A stretch of DNA of 57,718 nt from Podaxis mareebaensis (taxonomy: Eukaryota > Basidiomycota > Agaricomycetes > Agaricales > Agaricaceae): positions 1 to 57,718 of the forward strand of contig JAEUWP010000297.1 of NCBI GenBank assembly GCA_018524725.1, written 5' to 3'. Shown one piece after another: positions 1 through 12,316 of this stretch (position 1 is the first letter of the stretch; every line of letters starts with the position of its first letter). The notes below the pieces were generated by a model. The model did no database searches and had not been told where the DNA came from. It saw only the letters and a list, made by a program, of their open reading frames with translations. Position numbers and translations under genes: made by a program.

Positions 1-1152
1 TCGGATGGGCTTGATGATGGAGGGAGACAACTCCGAAGGGAAATATTCCTATGATTATGCGTGAATTCGGGCGATAAAGGGCCTTCATTGCATGAACTCA
101 CTTGAGGGACTCCGACCCTGAGACCACGCAAAGGCTTTGTTACGTCCCTTTGAGTATCCCACTGTGACAGGCGCTCTCGGAGGACTTCTGAAGCCCGGGT
201 TCGTACTTTTTTCGTCGCGGACGTCGGGTCTCTAACATCGTAGGCGGATATTATTCCTTGACTACGTCAGTATTGGTCAAATCCTTACTTAGGATAGGAC
301 ATACCGAATATCCGTCTAATATCGTTAACTGTTGAAGCAAGAACGCCCACGCAATCCAGGCTGTCAGCATAAGATACAACACCCCACCTGAACCAAGGGT
401 TGGTCATTTTCGAGATTGCGTGGAGGGTTCTGACTCACCGGCTAATAAGCCCATACGAGGGCTTCAAGCCAGCAACGCCACAATATGATGCAGGCAGCCG
501 TATAGAGCCACCAGTATCAGTTCCTAATGCCCTGCGCATTCATTACGCATGAACAAAAGCACAACACCCTCATACTTACATTTGGCACATTCCTGCAGCT
601 ACAGCGGCTGCACTTCCACCAGAACTTCCACCGGGGTACCTTCTCTTTGTAATATCAGATGCATGTTGGTATGGATTGATTGTACATCCATGGTAAGAGT
701 ATTTGTTCAACGACCTAGGTTGTGTGAATGAACGCGTTTGGTTGCCAAGATATTAGCGTACCCCATTCCAAACTCGTCGCAGTTTGCCTTCCCCACGATA
801 TCAGCACCGGCTTCGCGTAGTAGCCTTACTGCCGTCGCATCGAATGGTGACTGGAATCCTAAGCGACTTATTCAATGGTTGTGCCAGTTACGAGGATCAG
901 GACGAGTTCACCGTCAAGCATGACCGAGGAACACGTTGTCATCGAGTCAATAGTTACAATGTTGTCCTTTACAACGACGGCGACACCTGCGAGCGGTCCA
1001 TGGCTCAAAGACGCCTCCGATGTTGGTGTAATCTGGACGAGAGCATTGATTTCACGGTTCTTCTCAGCAATAATTTGTCTCCACTTGTTGGCAGTAGTTG
1101 TCAGAAACCTTCTTGACGTAGCAAGCCGTTGAGAGATCAGACGTGGTCCCAT
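1..1152 (-). CDS. Glutamyl-tRNA(Gln) amidotransferase subunit A, mitochondrial (GatA/HER2-like), 3' end off window
   Basis: This is an amidase-signature enzyme, probably the mitochondrial GatA subunit that amidates misacylated Glu-tRNA(Gln). Exons read on the minus strand give, in order: a basic N-terminus compatible with a mitochondrial presequence; [10 protein letters not shown] with the catalytic Lys, followed by [28 protein letters not shown] and CDEFGMG; INPYQH and [14 protein letters not shown] with the cis-Ser; [14 protein letters not shown] with the nucleophilic Ser; [10 protein letters not shown]; then VRDPTS and EYFPSEL, which are typical of GatA/HER2. At least four short introns separate these blocks. 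I chose the Met at 1152 because it begins a presequence-like stretch; in-frame Mets further upstream are possible. The 3' part lies beyond base 1. It is head-to-head with the WD40 gene, 122 bp apart. The family is certain; GatA rather than another amidase is very likely. Confidence 0.9.
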
Positions 1153-1274
1153 AGTACCCAAGGCCTCCGTACTGGACAGTTGGAAGTCGGCGAATAACCG
1201 GATGACGGCGATCAAACAGACACAAACGAAAGATCTCATCACAAAAAAGTTGTAAGCGCCTCCTCCTAACAAAA
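1153..1274. promoter_or_regulatory. Compact bidirectional promoter between GatA and MAK11-like genes
   Basis: Only 122 bp separate the chosen GatA start (minus) from the WD40 start (plus). Both promoters and both 5' UTRs must therefore share this interval or overlap the neighbouring coding sequence. I see no obvious TATA box. The role is inferred from layout alone. Confidence 0.45.
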
Positions 1275-2907
1275 ATGGTCAAGGCGTCCACTCACACAGA
1301 TCGTCCAACGAAGAAAGCTCGCACGGAGGCAAATGCGAAGAAACCACGCGCCAGGTTCTCTGAACCTGAATCCATCAAGGAAAAGCCACAGCAAAAGAGG
1401 GTAGAGAAGGAAGTGGCACCGGCGACCAAAAATAAGGGCAAGGCAAAAGAAACCAATCCACCAGAGGCCGAGTCCGGTGAGGGAGAGCTACCGACGACGT
1501 TCAAAATTGTCGCGGGATCATACGAAAAACTCCTTTATGGTCTAGAGGGCAAAACTACATATTCCGACGACAAAAACCTCCAGTTCCACCTCAAGGCAAT
1601 CTTCGCTTTCCCTGCACATGTATCGTGTATAAAGGCTGTCGCGGCATCCCCACAGGGTGGAAAATGGCTGGCAACAGGAAGTGCAGATGAGATTATCAAA
1701 GTATGGGACCTACGGAGACGGAAAGAGATTGGTGGTTTAATGCACCATGAAGGCATGTCTCCTTCCATCTTATCAAGCTATGACTGAAGCCATATCTTTA
1801 CCCAGGCTCAATTACACATCTCATCTTCCCATCTCGATCACATTTATTCTCTGCATCCGAAGATGGTACTCTGTGTCTATTCCGCGCTCGAGATTGGGCC
1901 GTCCTCCGTGCGCTCAAAGGCCACAAAGGCCGTGTCAATTCAATGGCCGTTCATCCATCAGGGAAAGTAGCATTGAGTGTTGGAAAGGACAGGGCATTGC
2001 GGATGTGGGACCTCATGCGGGGTAAGGGTGTGGCTAGCACAAAACTTGGAAAAGGTAGGTCAAAATCAAAGGTGTATTCAACTTTCACATTAACATGAAC
2101 ATTTCAGAGGGAGAAATTGTACGGTGGTCAGTAGACGGCAAGCTATTTGTGGTACAATCTGGGTCTACAATCGACATTTATAATACTGTACGACACTTCC
2201 AGTTCTCTTCCTCCAAACTCTTCTCACTGTGACAAATAGGAAATGACGCTGCTCCATACCGTCCACCACCCTTCCCGCCTCCACGATGTCAAATTCTGCA
2301 AACGTGCCGTCGGAGAAGGCGAGGTTCTCTTAGCTGGTGCAGAAGATAAGAAACTTTCCATCTACGATATACCTGAAGATTCTTCACGTCCGCCGGCAAT
2401 TATTGCTCAGATGGTTGGTCATGGCAACAGGTCCGTATTTTGACTTTCCCCTTTGACACACCTTCATTCATGCTTCATACACGTTTCTGTAGAGTGAAAG
2501 CAGTTCAGACTCTAAGGATTGCACTTCCGGCTGCTAGCGGTCGAAGTTCTACGACAATCGTGACCACTGTTTCCTCTGACGGCAAGATCCGCGTATACGA
2601 CATGTACTCGATACCTGCAACTTCAGAGAGTGTGGTAGAAATTCAACCTGTCGCGGAATACGACACCAAGGGAACACGTCTCACGTGTGTAACCGTTGCT
2701 GACAGTAATATTGCATCAGGTAAACCGGCAAACGGCAAAAGAAAACACGAGGAAGGGTCTGATGAAGATACAGAGAACGATGAGTTTGATGGCATTGGGC
2801 CTGGCGACGAAGGGGACGAAGGGGAAGAGGATGAGGATGAAGGGGAAGAGGACGAAGGGGAAGGGGAAGAGGAAGAGATGGAAGAGGAAGGCGAAGAGGA
2901 GGATTGA
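1275..2907 (+). CDS. WD40 ribosome-biogenesis protein, MAK11/PAK1IP1-like
   Basis: This WD40 beta-propeller protein resembles yeast Mak11 and human PAK1IP1, nucleolar factors for 60S subunit assembly. A lysine-rich N-terminus (about 65 residues, likely nuclear targeting) precedes repeats ending ADEIIKVWDLRRRKE, SEDGTLCLF, GKDRALRMWDLMRGK, EDKKLSIYD and DGKIRVYDMYS. The tail after about 2710 is very acidic (runs of Glu/Asp), a common end for nucleolar proteins. Five exons fit the reading frame: 1275-1752, 1806-2054, 2108-2187, 2240-2430 and 2493-2907. The first intron appears to use a GC-AG pair. The gene ends 39 bp from the convergent G-patch gene, so their 3' UTRs probably overlap. Assignment to MAK11 rather than another small WD40 protein rests on the KGVASTKLGKEGEIV-type block and overall order; fairly sure. 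Confidence 0.85.
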
Positions 2908-2946
2908 AGTCAGCTAAGGATACATGCCATGGGTGTATAAAACGGT

Positions 2947-5900
2947 TTATAGGAAGTCAATTGCACGTTTCCGACCCCTGTAGATGCCAGTGCTTGTGCC
3001 ATCGAGATTTGAGTCAGTTGGTGCCGGTGCGACAGCGGGCTGTGGGGGCTCTTCGATGGGTATCGGTGGCAAGTTTTTGACAAATTCTGGAGCAGGTTTC
3101 TCAACCCACATCCCATCGTCATCGTCGTCTTCTCGTCTATCCTTGTCCTTTTTCTTCCTCTTCTTCGGCCGTTCCTTGGAGGAGACTTTCAATGAAAGTC
3201 CCTCAACACCATCTTCATCAATGTCAAACGACACCAATGGTCCTTTCTTATCCTTCTTCTTCTCCTTTTTCTCCTTTTTCTCCTTCTTTTCCTTCTTTTC
3301 CTTGCTATGTTCCTCGTCGTTTGCCTTCTTCGCCTTCCCTTCCCTGGGAATGAATGTCGGCTTAAAGGTCGACAGGTCCACTGGCTTGCTGTCCAGTAGT
3401 GAATGGGAAGGCCCAGCTGTGCCATGAGTTGCTACCTCTTCCTTATCTTTTGAGACCTCGGGTTCATCCACATCCCCATCCTTCTCGTCATCACTGTCTT
3501 CGTCATCACTGGCAAAAATGGCCTTGAAAACATCCATAGCCGGCCTCTGATACGTTAATGTATCACGTCCCTGAGTTTCGTCCTCCCCAAGTCCGACATA
3601 CGCTAGGTTTGGTGGACCGCCACTCGTCTCCGACTGAGCCTGATAACGCGACGAGGAAGAGCCAGCCTCAAAGTTGACACCGGCTGCTTGACGAAAAGAT
3701 TCCTCCGCTTCCGAAGTCGTAAACAACGGCCGTTTCTCCGACGCCGAACTCTCATACGAATGATCTGGTGGTGGATCTGGCTCCTTAAGACCAAACCGTT
3801 TACATAAAAGTCGCGCTGGTTGCCACGGTCTCGTCTCCCGAGTCATAGGACCATACATCCCAAGCTTGGCTGCGTGCGCTTGTGGACTGATTTTCTCCTC
3901 CTCTTCTTTTTTCTTTTTCTCTTCCAGCTCCTCCAACTCCGCCGCAGTGGGCTGGTGAAGTCCCTCGTGTACCTTGGGTCCTTGTTCAACATGAATCGCT
4001 GTTTGGAACCGGCCGGCCATTGCGCCCGATACGGGCTTAAATATAGTAGCCGCCTTTGCATAATCCTCAACCTCCTTTTGGAACTCGTCGCGGTGTTGAT
4101 TCGGTAAGGGCTGTAATGGAGGGATGGAGCCATCTGGGTTGGCTTGTGAGCGAAGATAAGTCGTATATCTGTCTTGTTTCACCGGATCTGATGTAAACGG
4201 TTTAAAACCTCTGAGCGCGGCCTCTGCGATATGAGGTTCCGTCCGAGGAATAGAAAACGCCAGGGAAGCTGGAGAAATGCCTGAGGCTGTCGCTGCTGCG
4301 ACATTTTTCAATCGTTCACGATCTTTCTCGGAGAGGTAATCAAATACAGAACGCGGACCCGTGTGCAATGGTGCCTCGCCTAACATGCTACCTCGCTGCG
4401 ATATAATTAATCAGGGACGAAATTCTGTTACAGTAATTGGATAGTCATACCTCATCAGCCGTCATATTTGACGACTTCCATTTGTCGTGAGGCATGGGCT
4501 CTTGCTTCGCTTCGCGCTTCGGTATGTTCTCCTTATTTGCTTCCCAGACCCGCCGCGGATCAGGCTGCCAACCAGGCGGAATGTCGGGCAAGGGGAACCA
4601 TCTATCCTCCACCACGGGTTTCTCGGAGAGTGTGAATCCTGCCAAGACCCTGGTCCCATCGCGAAAGGTGGATGAAGATGGTGCGATAGACCTCTTATTC
4701 GCGTCAGTAAAGAACTGGGGTAGATGGTAGACAGATATACCGTTTGTGACTTGATTGCTGCTGCTTTTTGGCCGATCATCAGCGTATCTTCATGATAATG
4801 CGAGTCGTACGCAAGTCGATTCCTTGTTGTGTTGATGTCGGCATCATACACATCAAGATCGTCTTCGTCGGCGTCATTTAGCGCACCTAAACCAAACCCA
4901 GCTAATAAAAGGGTAAGTGATGGTAGCAATAAAGATATCCTCAGGCGCACCTGCTATCCGGGAACCCTTTGCCATTCCCTGGTCAGTTGAACCCAGACTC
5001 TCGTGCAAGGTCATCCCAGGTCGATAGCCCAAGCCATGCGCGTTATCCTTTCTCTCAACATTGAGAACAGGAGTATCTCGCGGCGCATATGTGTGCTTGT
5101 TAGCCTCTGCGTCTTCCTCCGAAATCTTCACATCATCAACGGTTGCTCTGATTCCATACTGTGAGGATGCTTGAAGGTCCTGGAGTTTACGTTGACGGAG
5201 AGAGACGCGTGGACCTATTCCACTTCCGAGCCGCCAGCCCATTTTCTTCAGGATGCGTGCGCCAACCGAGTCAGTCGGAGGCGGCAGTAAAGTCGATTGT
5301 AAGGCATGAACAATGGAGCTAATTTTGGTAGCGGTGGATGAATGAACGAATCAAAATAGTTAGGAAACGAACATACTCCTGTTCCCCGTCATTGCCAACT
5401 TGTCGTCGCTTAAGTTCTGCCGCAGTCCCCCCCGTAAGATCCATTTCCTGCGTAGTATCTACCAGAGTCCTGCTTTCGCGAAGTTCTTGTAGGTCTTCCT
5501 CGTCCATGAAATCTTCTGGCCGTGCAACCTTTGTTTTCGCTCTGTCCCCACGCGAAGACACGAATGTTGAAGGGGCCCATCCTATGCAAGTTCAGGGAGC
5601 GCATGCGATGCGGAAAAGGATGAAACATACCCTCTTTCGACCCCACGGTGTTGAAGTATCCAGCAGAGAAACCGCCAGTAAATGCACCATGTAATCGTCG
5701 CCTTCCTTTCTCATCGCGTACCTGAGGCCTCTTTAGCATATCACGTATGCAGGTATATTCATGGCAGACCTACTTCCTGTTTCCAAAGCGGCACAAACTC
5801 TCCTGTATCCTTGGACTTTTCGAGCGGCGGGAGAGGAGTACCTATCTTTACTGGGGTCAGGATCAATTATAGAAAAGAACATCTTGGTTCGCACCAGACA

Positions 5901-5975
5901 AAAGGATTCATTCGCTTTCGAGCTTGAAACGTCAACGCCAAGGTTGTTGAGCTTGCGCTTTAGACGGCTGCTCAT
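2947..5975 (-). CDS. G-patch domain protein, GPATCH1-like
   Basis: This is a homologue of GPATCH1, a nuclear protein associated with spliceosomes. The N-terminus [13 protein letters not shown] is followed across short introns by [13 protein letters not shown] and [23 protein letters not shown], the conserved GPATCH1 block, then NTVGSKEG and [12 protein letters not shown]-patch follows near 5230 ([17 protein letters not shown]), then [11 protein letters not shown] and [14 protein letters not shown]. The C-terminal half (about 4386 to 2947) is charged, with a run of Lys/Glu repeats and the terminal [10 protein letters not shown] motif seen in fungal orthologues. Several introns interrupt the first 1.6 kb, while the last exon is long (about 1.4 kb). 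The start is the first Met at 5975. It is convergent with the MAK11-like gene. I am confident of the family; the exact exon borders are by eye. Confidence 0.88.
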
Positions 5976-6984
5976 TTTCGAAGCTCAGCAGCGCTCAGTC
6001 TGGCCTGAGGCTAAATTATCACATTCCAGTTGATGAGGTAATTGTTGATGCATGCTTGTGTGATGGGACAATGCCAAGCCGCAAGACTCGAGATTCTGGA
6101 GTCTGAAAAGGTCTCCTTGATATTCTCATGCAAGGAACCCATGAACACTGGAGCAACGAACGCCTTCCCATCCCCTCGTGCCATTATGAACACATATCCA
6201 TCGCACCAGCTAGTGGTCATGACCTGATTGTCGGAACTCCGGTTTCGCAGACGTGCACTTACGTACCTGGGTGAGTGCAGGTGAACGCTCAACCATATAA
6301 TCCTGTCTCGATCTCTGGCATGGCAGATGAAAATTGCGCAGCGACCTCCTCCACTTCATGATGGCAATTCTTGTTGCATGATGATTGATAGGCAGAATGA
6401 GCTCTCGGACGACCTACTATTCCAATTCATTCACCGCTCAAATGTCTAAACTTAGCCCCACCGCGTGACACTGCTATCTCTTATCCATTTCCACCAAGCA
6501 CCCAATCTGACGCCCTTGTCAACCAGATCCTTATCCAGAAGCAATCTCCTCCGTCATGGCAAGGAACTTCGCAATCATTCGATTCTTTCTTTTCCATCTC
6601 CAAGTCGAACCAATGCTTCCTCTGGAAATCACGCTCGCTGAATACCTTACTCTGTGGAAGCATATAACACCCTTTGGAGTCTGTGTCTCCGCATATGAAG
6701 CTTGTGGCGATACTCATCCTTGCGACAAGAATAGACAAGATCCCTTACAGGATGCCGGTTATGAAGGTATCAGCCACATACTGCAGGCGCAGACACATGG
6801 ACCTCTTGTTATTTTTAGTCACGGAGGTTCCACGTCCAACTCCTGGGTACCACAGTCTCCATTACCCCCAGGCACATGTTGACGGTCCGTAACCCAGATT
6901 AGACACCTATAAACGAAGAGTATAACATAATAGACGAAGTGCGTTTCCCAGAACCTCCCCTTGCCACTTTTCCACCTCATCACA
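5976..6984. other. Intergenic interval upstream of the permease; no defensible gene
   Basis: This 1-kb stretch separates the GPATCH1-like start from the permease start. Short open frames exist on both strands (minus 6292-6011 and 6738-6481, plus 6556-6882), but none shows a recognisable domain, consistent splice sites or a family motif. It presumably holds the two divergent promoters, and perhaps an old gene fragment. Confidence 0.4.
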
Positions 6985-9835
6985 ATGTCGGAAGAGAAGC
7001 GCAGCATATCTCCTCTGGGTCCCGATAGCTCCCTTGAAAAGGGCGGAGCCGGAGAGCCCCATGTCGTCGTTGCTGATAATAAGTAGGGCTTCACCTCCGC
7101 TGGCCTGAACCGTGTTCACAGTATTTCCTCAGATATCGCTTCGATGCCCACGACCTTGATAGAGTCCAACGGCGGCTGAAGCAGCGCCATATTCAAATGT
7201 ACGTTGTTGACCCATGGTTTGGTTGACCGCCCGACTGATTGCTCTTTCTCAGGATCGCTGTAAGTTGCTTGCCCCAGCAGTTCTGGTGGTCTGGCGTTCA
7301 AAACCTTTTCACCTAGATCGCTGGAACCATCGGAACAGGTCTTTTCCTTGGGTCAGGAGGTGCTTTGGCCGGGGCAGGTCCACTCGGTGCCCTGATAGCA
7401 TATATCCTGGTCGGCACTGTTGCCTATTCGTACGCAGTCTTATTCTGTTTTCGTCCCCGTCGATCTTACGTCTGGATAGAACGCTCTGTTCCATTGGCGA
7501 AATGACAACATGGGCACCTATTTCTGGTACTTTCCCTCATTATGGTATGTCCTTATCAGAAGGCGAATCTCGCAACCATACTGAATGACCGACTATAGCT
7601 GCCCGTTGGGTTGACCCAGCTATGGGTTTCGCGGTTGGTTGGGTGAGTACCCGTCTTATCTCCTAAAGTTCCGTTCTAATCATCGTTCCGCTCTAAGAAC
7701 TACTTTTATACCAATGCGTGAGCAGCGCTCTTCTCAAGTTGTCGACGATACAAGCCTAACATAACGTAGCATAACAACACCGACGGAAGTCAGCGCTGCT
7801 GTCGTCCTCCTCACCTTCTGGGATCAAAATGTAGGACATTTTCCGAGTCTCTAATCCCCGTCGAGTCTCTAATAATGAATAACAATATGTGATATAGACT
7901 GGCCATGCTGCTATTTACACAGCGGTAAGCCTCCAAATTTGTATTAAGGGTTGGGTAACACTCAACAGCTATAGGTAATATGCGTGGCCATCTGCGCGAT
8001 CAACGTCTTCGGCGTCAGGTGAGGAGTCACTTTGTAGCAACTGGTAGCCGCTGCTAACAAGGAATTACATAGATGGTTCGGAGAGTGTGAGTCTTGCGCT
8101 AGCCGTTAGAAGACATAAATGATTGAAATTGCGTTCCTCAGCCGAGTTCTTTTTTGCAATCATCAAGTGTGAGTGATACACTGTTGGGTAAGCTATGGAA
8201 GCGCTGATATGCATTACGATCAGTATCGTTAATCATCGCCCTATTGCTTGCTGGTTTAATCATCGACCTCGGCGGAGGCCCCAACCACGACAGAATTGGT
8301 TTCAGGGTGGGTTCTTTGATGCCCCCAGTTCAACAGATCTAATGGTACCGTAGTTTTGGAAAAACCCTGGCGCACTAAACCGTGCTGGTCTTGTTAGCAA
8401 TCTCAACACAGATCGTTTCTTGGCATGGTTAAGCGTGCTCGTTCAAGCATCTTTCTCTTATCAGGCCATGGAAATTGTCGCCATGTTTGTTTTCTCTGCC
8501 AATACCTGTGGTCAAATTAACTGACCGACTCTGGAATCTAGAGCTGCCTCTGAGACTGAAAGTCCACGCCGCAATGTGGCAAAGGCCGTTCGCCGAGTAT
8601 TCTGGCGTATTGTGGTTTTCTATGTAAGTAATTCGTAGCGCCACCGTAGCTGTGCTGCCCCCTCACATGCTCCAATAGATCTTGGGGATCATTATGATTG
8701 GCATGTTGGTTGCATATGATGATGATGCTCTACTCCAGGGTATGTCTTTTGATCTGTCAGCGACTGTTCGTAGGCTCATCATACATGTAATAGACACTGG
8801 TACTGCTGCTCAGTCGCCCTTCGTTATTGCTATGAACCGTGCAGGTGTCAAGGGTAGGGAACAGCTACCTCATGCACCATTAGATACTGGCTGACTTGCA
8901 TCAGTCTTCCCCCATATCATCAACGCGTGTATCTTCACGAGTGCCTTCAGTGCCGGAAACAGCTTTTTGTTCTGCTCGTCTCGTATCCTCTATGGTCTTG
9001 CTCTTAGAGGTCAGGCACCTAAGTACCTCACTTATTGCACGAAGAAGGGTCTCCCTCTCGCTGCGATCCTCACTGCCGTGAGCAACCCAAATTTGTATGC
9101 CTGCACAACTTCCATTGACTTTACAAATCAGTCCGTTTTCGTATTTTTGTCATTCATGGGTGTCTCCAAAGGGGCCGAAACTGTATTCAAGTATGTCTCT
9201 TTAGTTTTCAAGAAATCTGATGCTAACATACACTCCTCAGCTGGTTCGTCAGCCTCACAACAACGGGTGGATTCTTCAGTTGGTTCTCCATCAACCTCAC
9301 ATATGCTCGCTTTCGTGGGTAATGTCTCTAAGCGCATTCACTTGATGGCTTACGACCTTCCTTGATGTACAGGTGCCGGGCTGGTGGCACAAAATATTGA
9401 TCCAAAATCCAACGCTTACAACAATTCATTCCAACCATACCTCTCGTACTGGGGCATGTTTTGGACAGCTCTCTTCATCTTGATCAATGGCTTCGAAGTC
9501 TTTTTCGAATGGGACACCTCTAAATTCCTCACTTCTTGTAAGCCTTCGCGTTTACTGGAAATTACTCGCTTCAGATACTTATGTTGTCTCGTGTGCTGCA
9601 GACATCAACATCCCCATCTTTGTTGGTCTATACCTTATTTATAAGGTTCCGAAGCGCAGCGAGTTCTGGAAGGCATCCGAGATGGACTTCTACACAGTAA
9701 GTACCACCCCTGTTTGGTTGTTATATTAGGCCTGCTCACATGCCCTGATAGGGCATTCCCACGTTGGAGGAGACGGAACTTCCCAAGGAAGAACCTCGTA
9801 ACTTCCTTGAACGTGTTGCGGAAGTGATATTTTGA
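6985..9835 (+). CDS. Amino-acid permease, YAT family (APC superfamily)
   Basis: This is a plasma-membrane amino-acid/proton symporter of the fungal YAT group. Exon 1 begins MSEEKRSISPLGPD. After a 50-bp intron comes the cytoplasmic lead-in YRFDAHDLDRVQRRLKQRHI, then across two further introns the signature first helix IAIAGTIGTGLFLGSGGALAGAGP, IAYILVGTVAYS and SLCSIGEMTTWAPISGTF, the APC core. Further hydrophobic exons run through TPTEVSAAVVLLTFWD, AYFEFFFAIIK-like text and VFKYVSL, to the C-terminal tail GIPTLEETELPKEEP ending at 9835. The coding sequence is broken by many tiny introns; I can place the first three with confidence (7083-7132, 7199-7252 and 7260 to about 7317). The neighbouring permease-type features (12 TM expected) fit the family. 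Substrate is not predictable; dicarboxylic amino-acid permeases are the closest resemblance I recall. Confidence 0.88.
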
Positions 9836-10261
9836 TGGGTTTGTGGCAATTGTCCGAATCTGTTCTTTTTCGTCCTTGCAATCGTTGTTTGTTCGGCAAG
9901 GCTCATGTCCCTGTACCCCTTGTAATGTATCTCGATCATCAGTCATGATTTGAAAAGCTCGATTCCTCCGCATCATTTAAAGATGTCAATTTTAGCTATC
10001 TCCTAAAGCATCGCTCTTGAAGCCCGCCGTAACAACGGCATGGCAGCATGCGGCGCTTTACTGGTGACATGTTAAATTCAGCTGAAACCTGTTGGAAGAA
10101 CTTCGCTCTCCAAAGGCGCACTAGATACATTGAAAATGATACAGTGGCGCACACGAGGGTCAGCTGAAGATCTTGAGAAGTTTATTCGACAAAGTCCAAG
10201 AACCCCGAGCTTGGCAAGTGATGAGGATCAAAGTGACAGAGCCATTCTTGCGGTATGTATT
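9836..10261. other. Convergent 3' interval between permease and methyltransferase
   Basis: This is the shared 3' flank of two converging genes, about 430 bp. A short plus-strand frame starting at 10130 has no recognisable content and runs antisense over the methyltransferase tail. Nothing else is seen. Confidence 0.5.
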
Positions 10262-11911
10262 TCATTGAGCGATTTTACGGAATTTCCCTTGCATCCATAC
10301 ACGATACATCTTCAGCTGTCTTTTACGATTAACCAACAACCGCCGATCTACACCCAGTTGGTCAATAGTGAACAGAGGGTGGGGTGGACAACCCGGGAGC
10401 GGTGAGAAGAGACTGGGGTGTATCCATGTGGACGTTTGGATTTGAGATGTCGTGGGTGGGAAAAGCTCCGGTCGGGCTTGTGAGTTCTGACTATCATCTT
10501 CGACAATGTTCTGGGTGGGAATGGTTTGTTCAGAGATTTCCTCTGTGCCGGGATCAGGAGAATTGGGTTCTGGAGTGGATCCTTCGTCTTCCGTGATACT
10601 AGTATTCACAGTGCTTGTGATCTGAGAAGGTAGGGCTTTCGAGCCTGTGAACATGAGCGCCAGTTCATCTACCGGCGAGTCATGATCAGTCATTATGCTT
10701 TTTGTAGTCAGATGCGGAGAGGGAATGATACCTAATTCGAAAAAGTAAACACGAGTCTTATCTCCCCTGATGTAGAAGTTCTCGTCCAGCATCCGATTGG
10801 CCTTGAAACGCAGTTGCGTCAAGTCATATCGGCCATAATCTCGCATTACAACAAGGCCATCCTGTTTGAGCATCTACCAGCGGCAGATTCACGAATCAAT
10901 GTCAAGACAAGAAATACCGAGTCCTTACCGCGTGGATGTTATTGATAGCTTGGCCCCATTCATCCGGATGCAGCGCACTCATCACAAAGACGAGAATGAC
11001 AACATCGACGCTTTGAGGTTCGACATCAGCGGGTAAACCAGAGGGGGATGTGATGTCCCAGACCGATGCACTTATCGAGCCGCAGGGAGGCGATGCATAC
11101 AGGGGATTATTCTAAAGACCGGTGAGAGAGAGCTATATTTAGTATAGGACTGCAGACAGTCTACCTGAACAAGTTTGACTGCATGGCTCGAGTAGTCATA
11201 TGCTTTAAACATCAACTCTGGGTTCTTGTTGGCAGAGAGAAGAGGGAAAACAGAGTTTCCTGCGCCTGCGTCCTGGAGTAAGACATCCGAGCGCAAAGAC
11301 TGAGATCTTTGCTCACCACAACCAATCTCGGCGATCACCTTGGGCCCGGCCTAAGAAAAGTTATTTCCTTCCTCAGGATCAACAAAGGTCCAACGATACC
11401 TCAGGCTGAGTAGCGGCAACGAGTTCAGGGAACTCGTTGTGAAGCCTGGGGTTGAATCGATCAGTTCGTTGAGGAGACGTGCGAATCATGCTGGTCCTCA
11501 CCATTTGCGGTTGCGGAAGAAGTTGTTGGCGTTGGCCTTATAAAAGTTATCCCTGGATCAGTGTCAGCGTACGTACTTGCCTCGACACAGTAAGTCGGAT
11601 TATCGTACAAACCAATGTCGCGAGGGTTTTTCGTTGTACTTAAGATGTTCTTCGAGTGGGATTGCAGCCGAGCGTTGTCTGTTTAGCGAAGTAGCAATAA
11701 TTTCTCCTTGGTCGTCAGGGGGTGGAACATGATCCCATGCATTCTGAGACCAAACATCGGCTTCATCTGTGAGGAATCTATGGTCTGAATTATAGCGTGT
11801 AGCCACTAGGAGGTGAAAGAACGTCTACCTTGACCCGAACGGTGGTTTCTCCGTCGCTATGTCGTGGACTGAGGACGTTGTTTTGAGATTACTCCCCAAG
11901 GTCTCCGTCAT
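10262..11911 (-). CDS. tRNA (cytosine-32 N3)-methyltransferase, Trm140/METTL2-like
   Basis: This is an S-adenosylmethionine-dependent class I methyltransferase that makes m3C at position 32 of tRNA(Thr)/tRNA(Ser). Exon 1 (11829-11911) gives [10 protein letters not shown]... PPFGSR and splices at 11778-11828 to [20 protein letters not shown], the characteristic N-terminal block. Then come [19 protein letters not shown], the SAM-binding motif [17 protein letters not shown], the YDYSSHAV post-I region, [17 protein letters not shown], and [20 protein letters not shown]. The C-terminal motif [20 protein letters not shown] is diagnostic of Trm140/METTL2/METTL6. A Ser/Pro/Thr-rich insert (about 10700-10400) sits between the catalytic domain and that tail; it is probably a fungal spacer. 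The catalytic motifs appear complete. It is divergent from the RhoGEF across about 400 bp. Confidence 0.92.
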
Positions 11912-12316
11912 CGTTCAATTTTCTTTGATTAGATTGATTAAATAAGCGGGTGTTCTACAAAACCTCTAGATTCAGGACCAAATGTATGGGCGGCGACAAT
12001 GACTCTGCAGAATGCAGGTAGAAAATTATGGGAGGGTATCGAGCGAGTAGATGGAATGGGTCAAAAGGGATTTTTAATCGGAGATGATGGTGGTTGACTG
12101 GGAAGGGTTGCATAGCATTGGCTAACAGCCAATTATAGCCTTGGCGATTTCATGACCGGCAAACTGTTTCTTTCAGCAGTCTCCTCACTCACATACCTGT
12201 TCTTTGCACCTTGAGCTCCGTCCGCGCCATCGCGGGCTACCGAGCTCTTTTGCATGTATAGCCCCAGACTGTTTGCGGATTGATACTTCACGATTGCGCG
12301 TATAATCCGATACCTC
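11912..12316. promoter_or_regulatory. Divergent promoter region, Trm140-like / RhoGEF
   Basis: This 405-bp interval lies between two divergently transcribed genes. It has AT-rich runs near 11930-12000, and the 12230-12310 stretch leads into the RhoGEF start. I see no clear TATA box or named operator. The regulatory role is inferred from position. Confidence 0.4.

Noticed and set aside
6011..6738. A minus-strand gene between GPATCH1 and the permease
   Set aside because: Fragments do not join in frame with credible splice sites, and no domain is recognisable.
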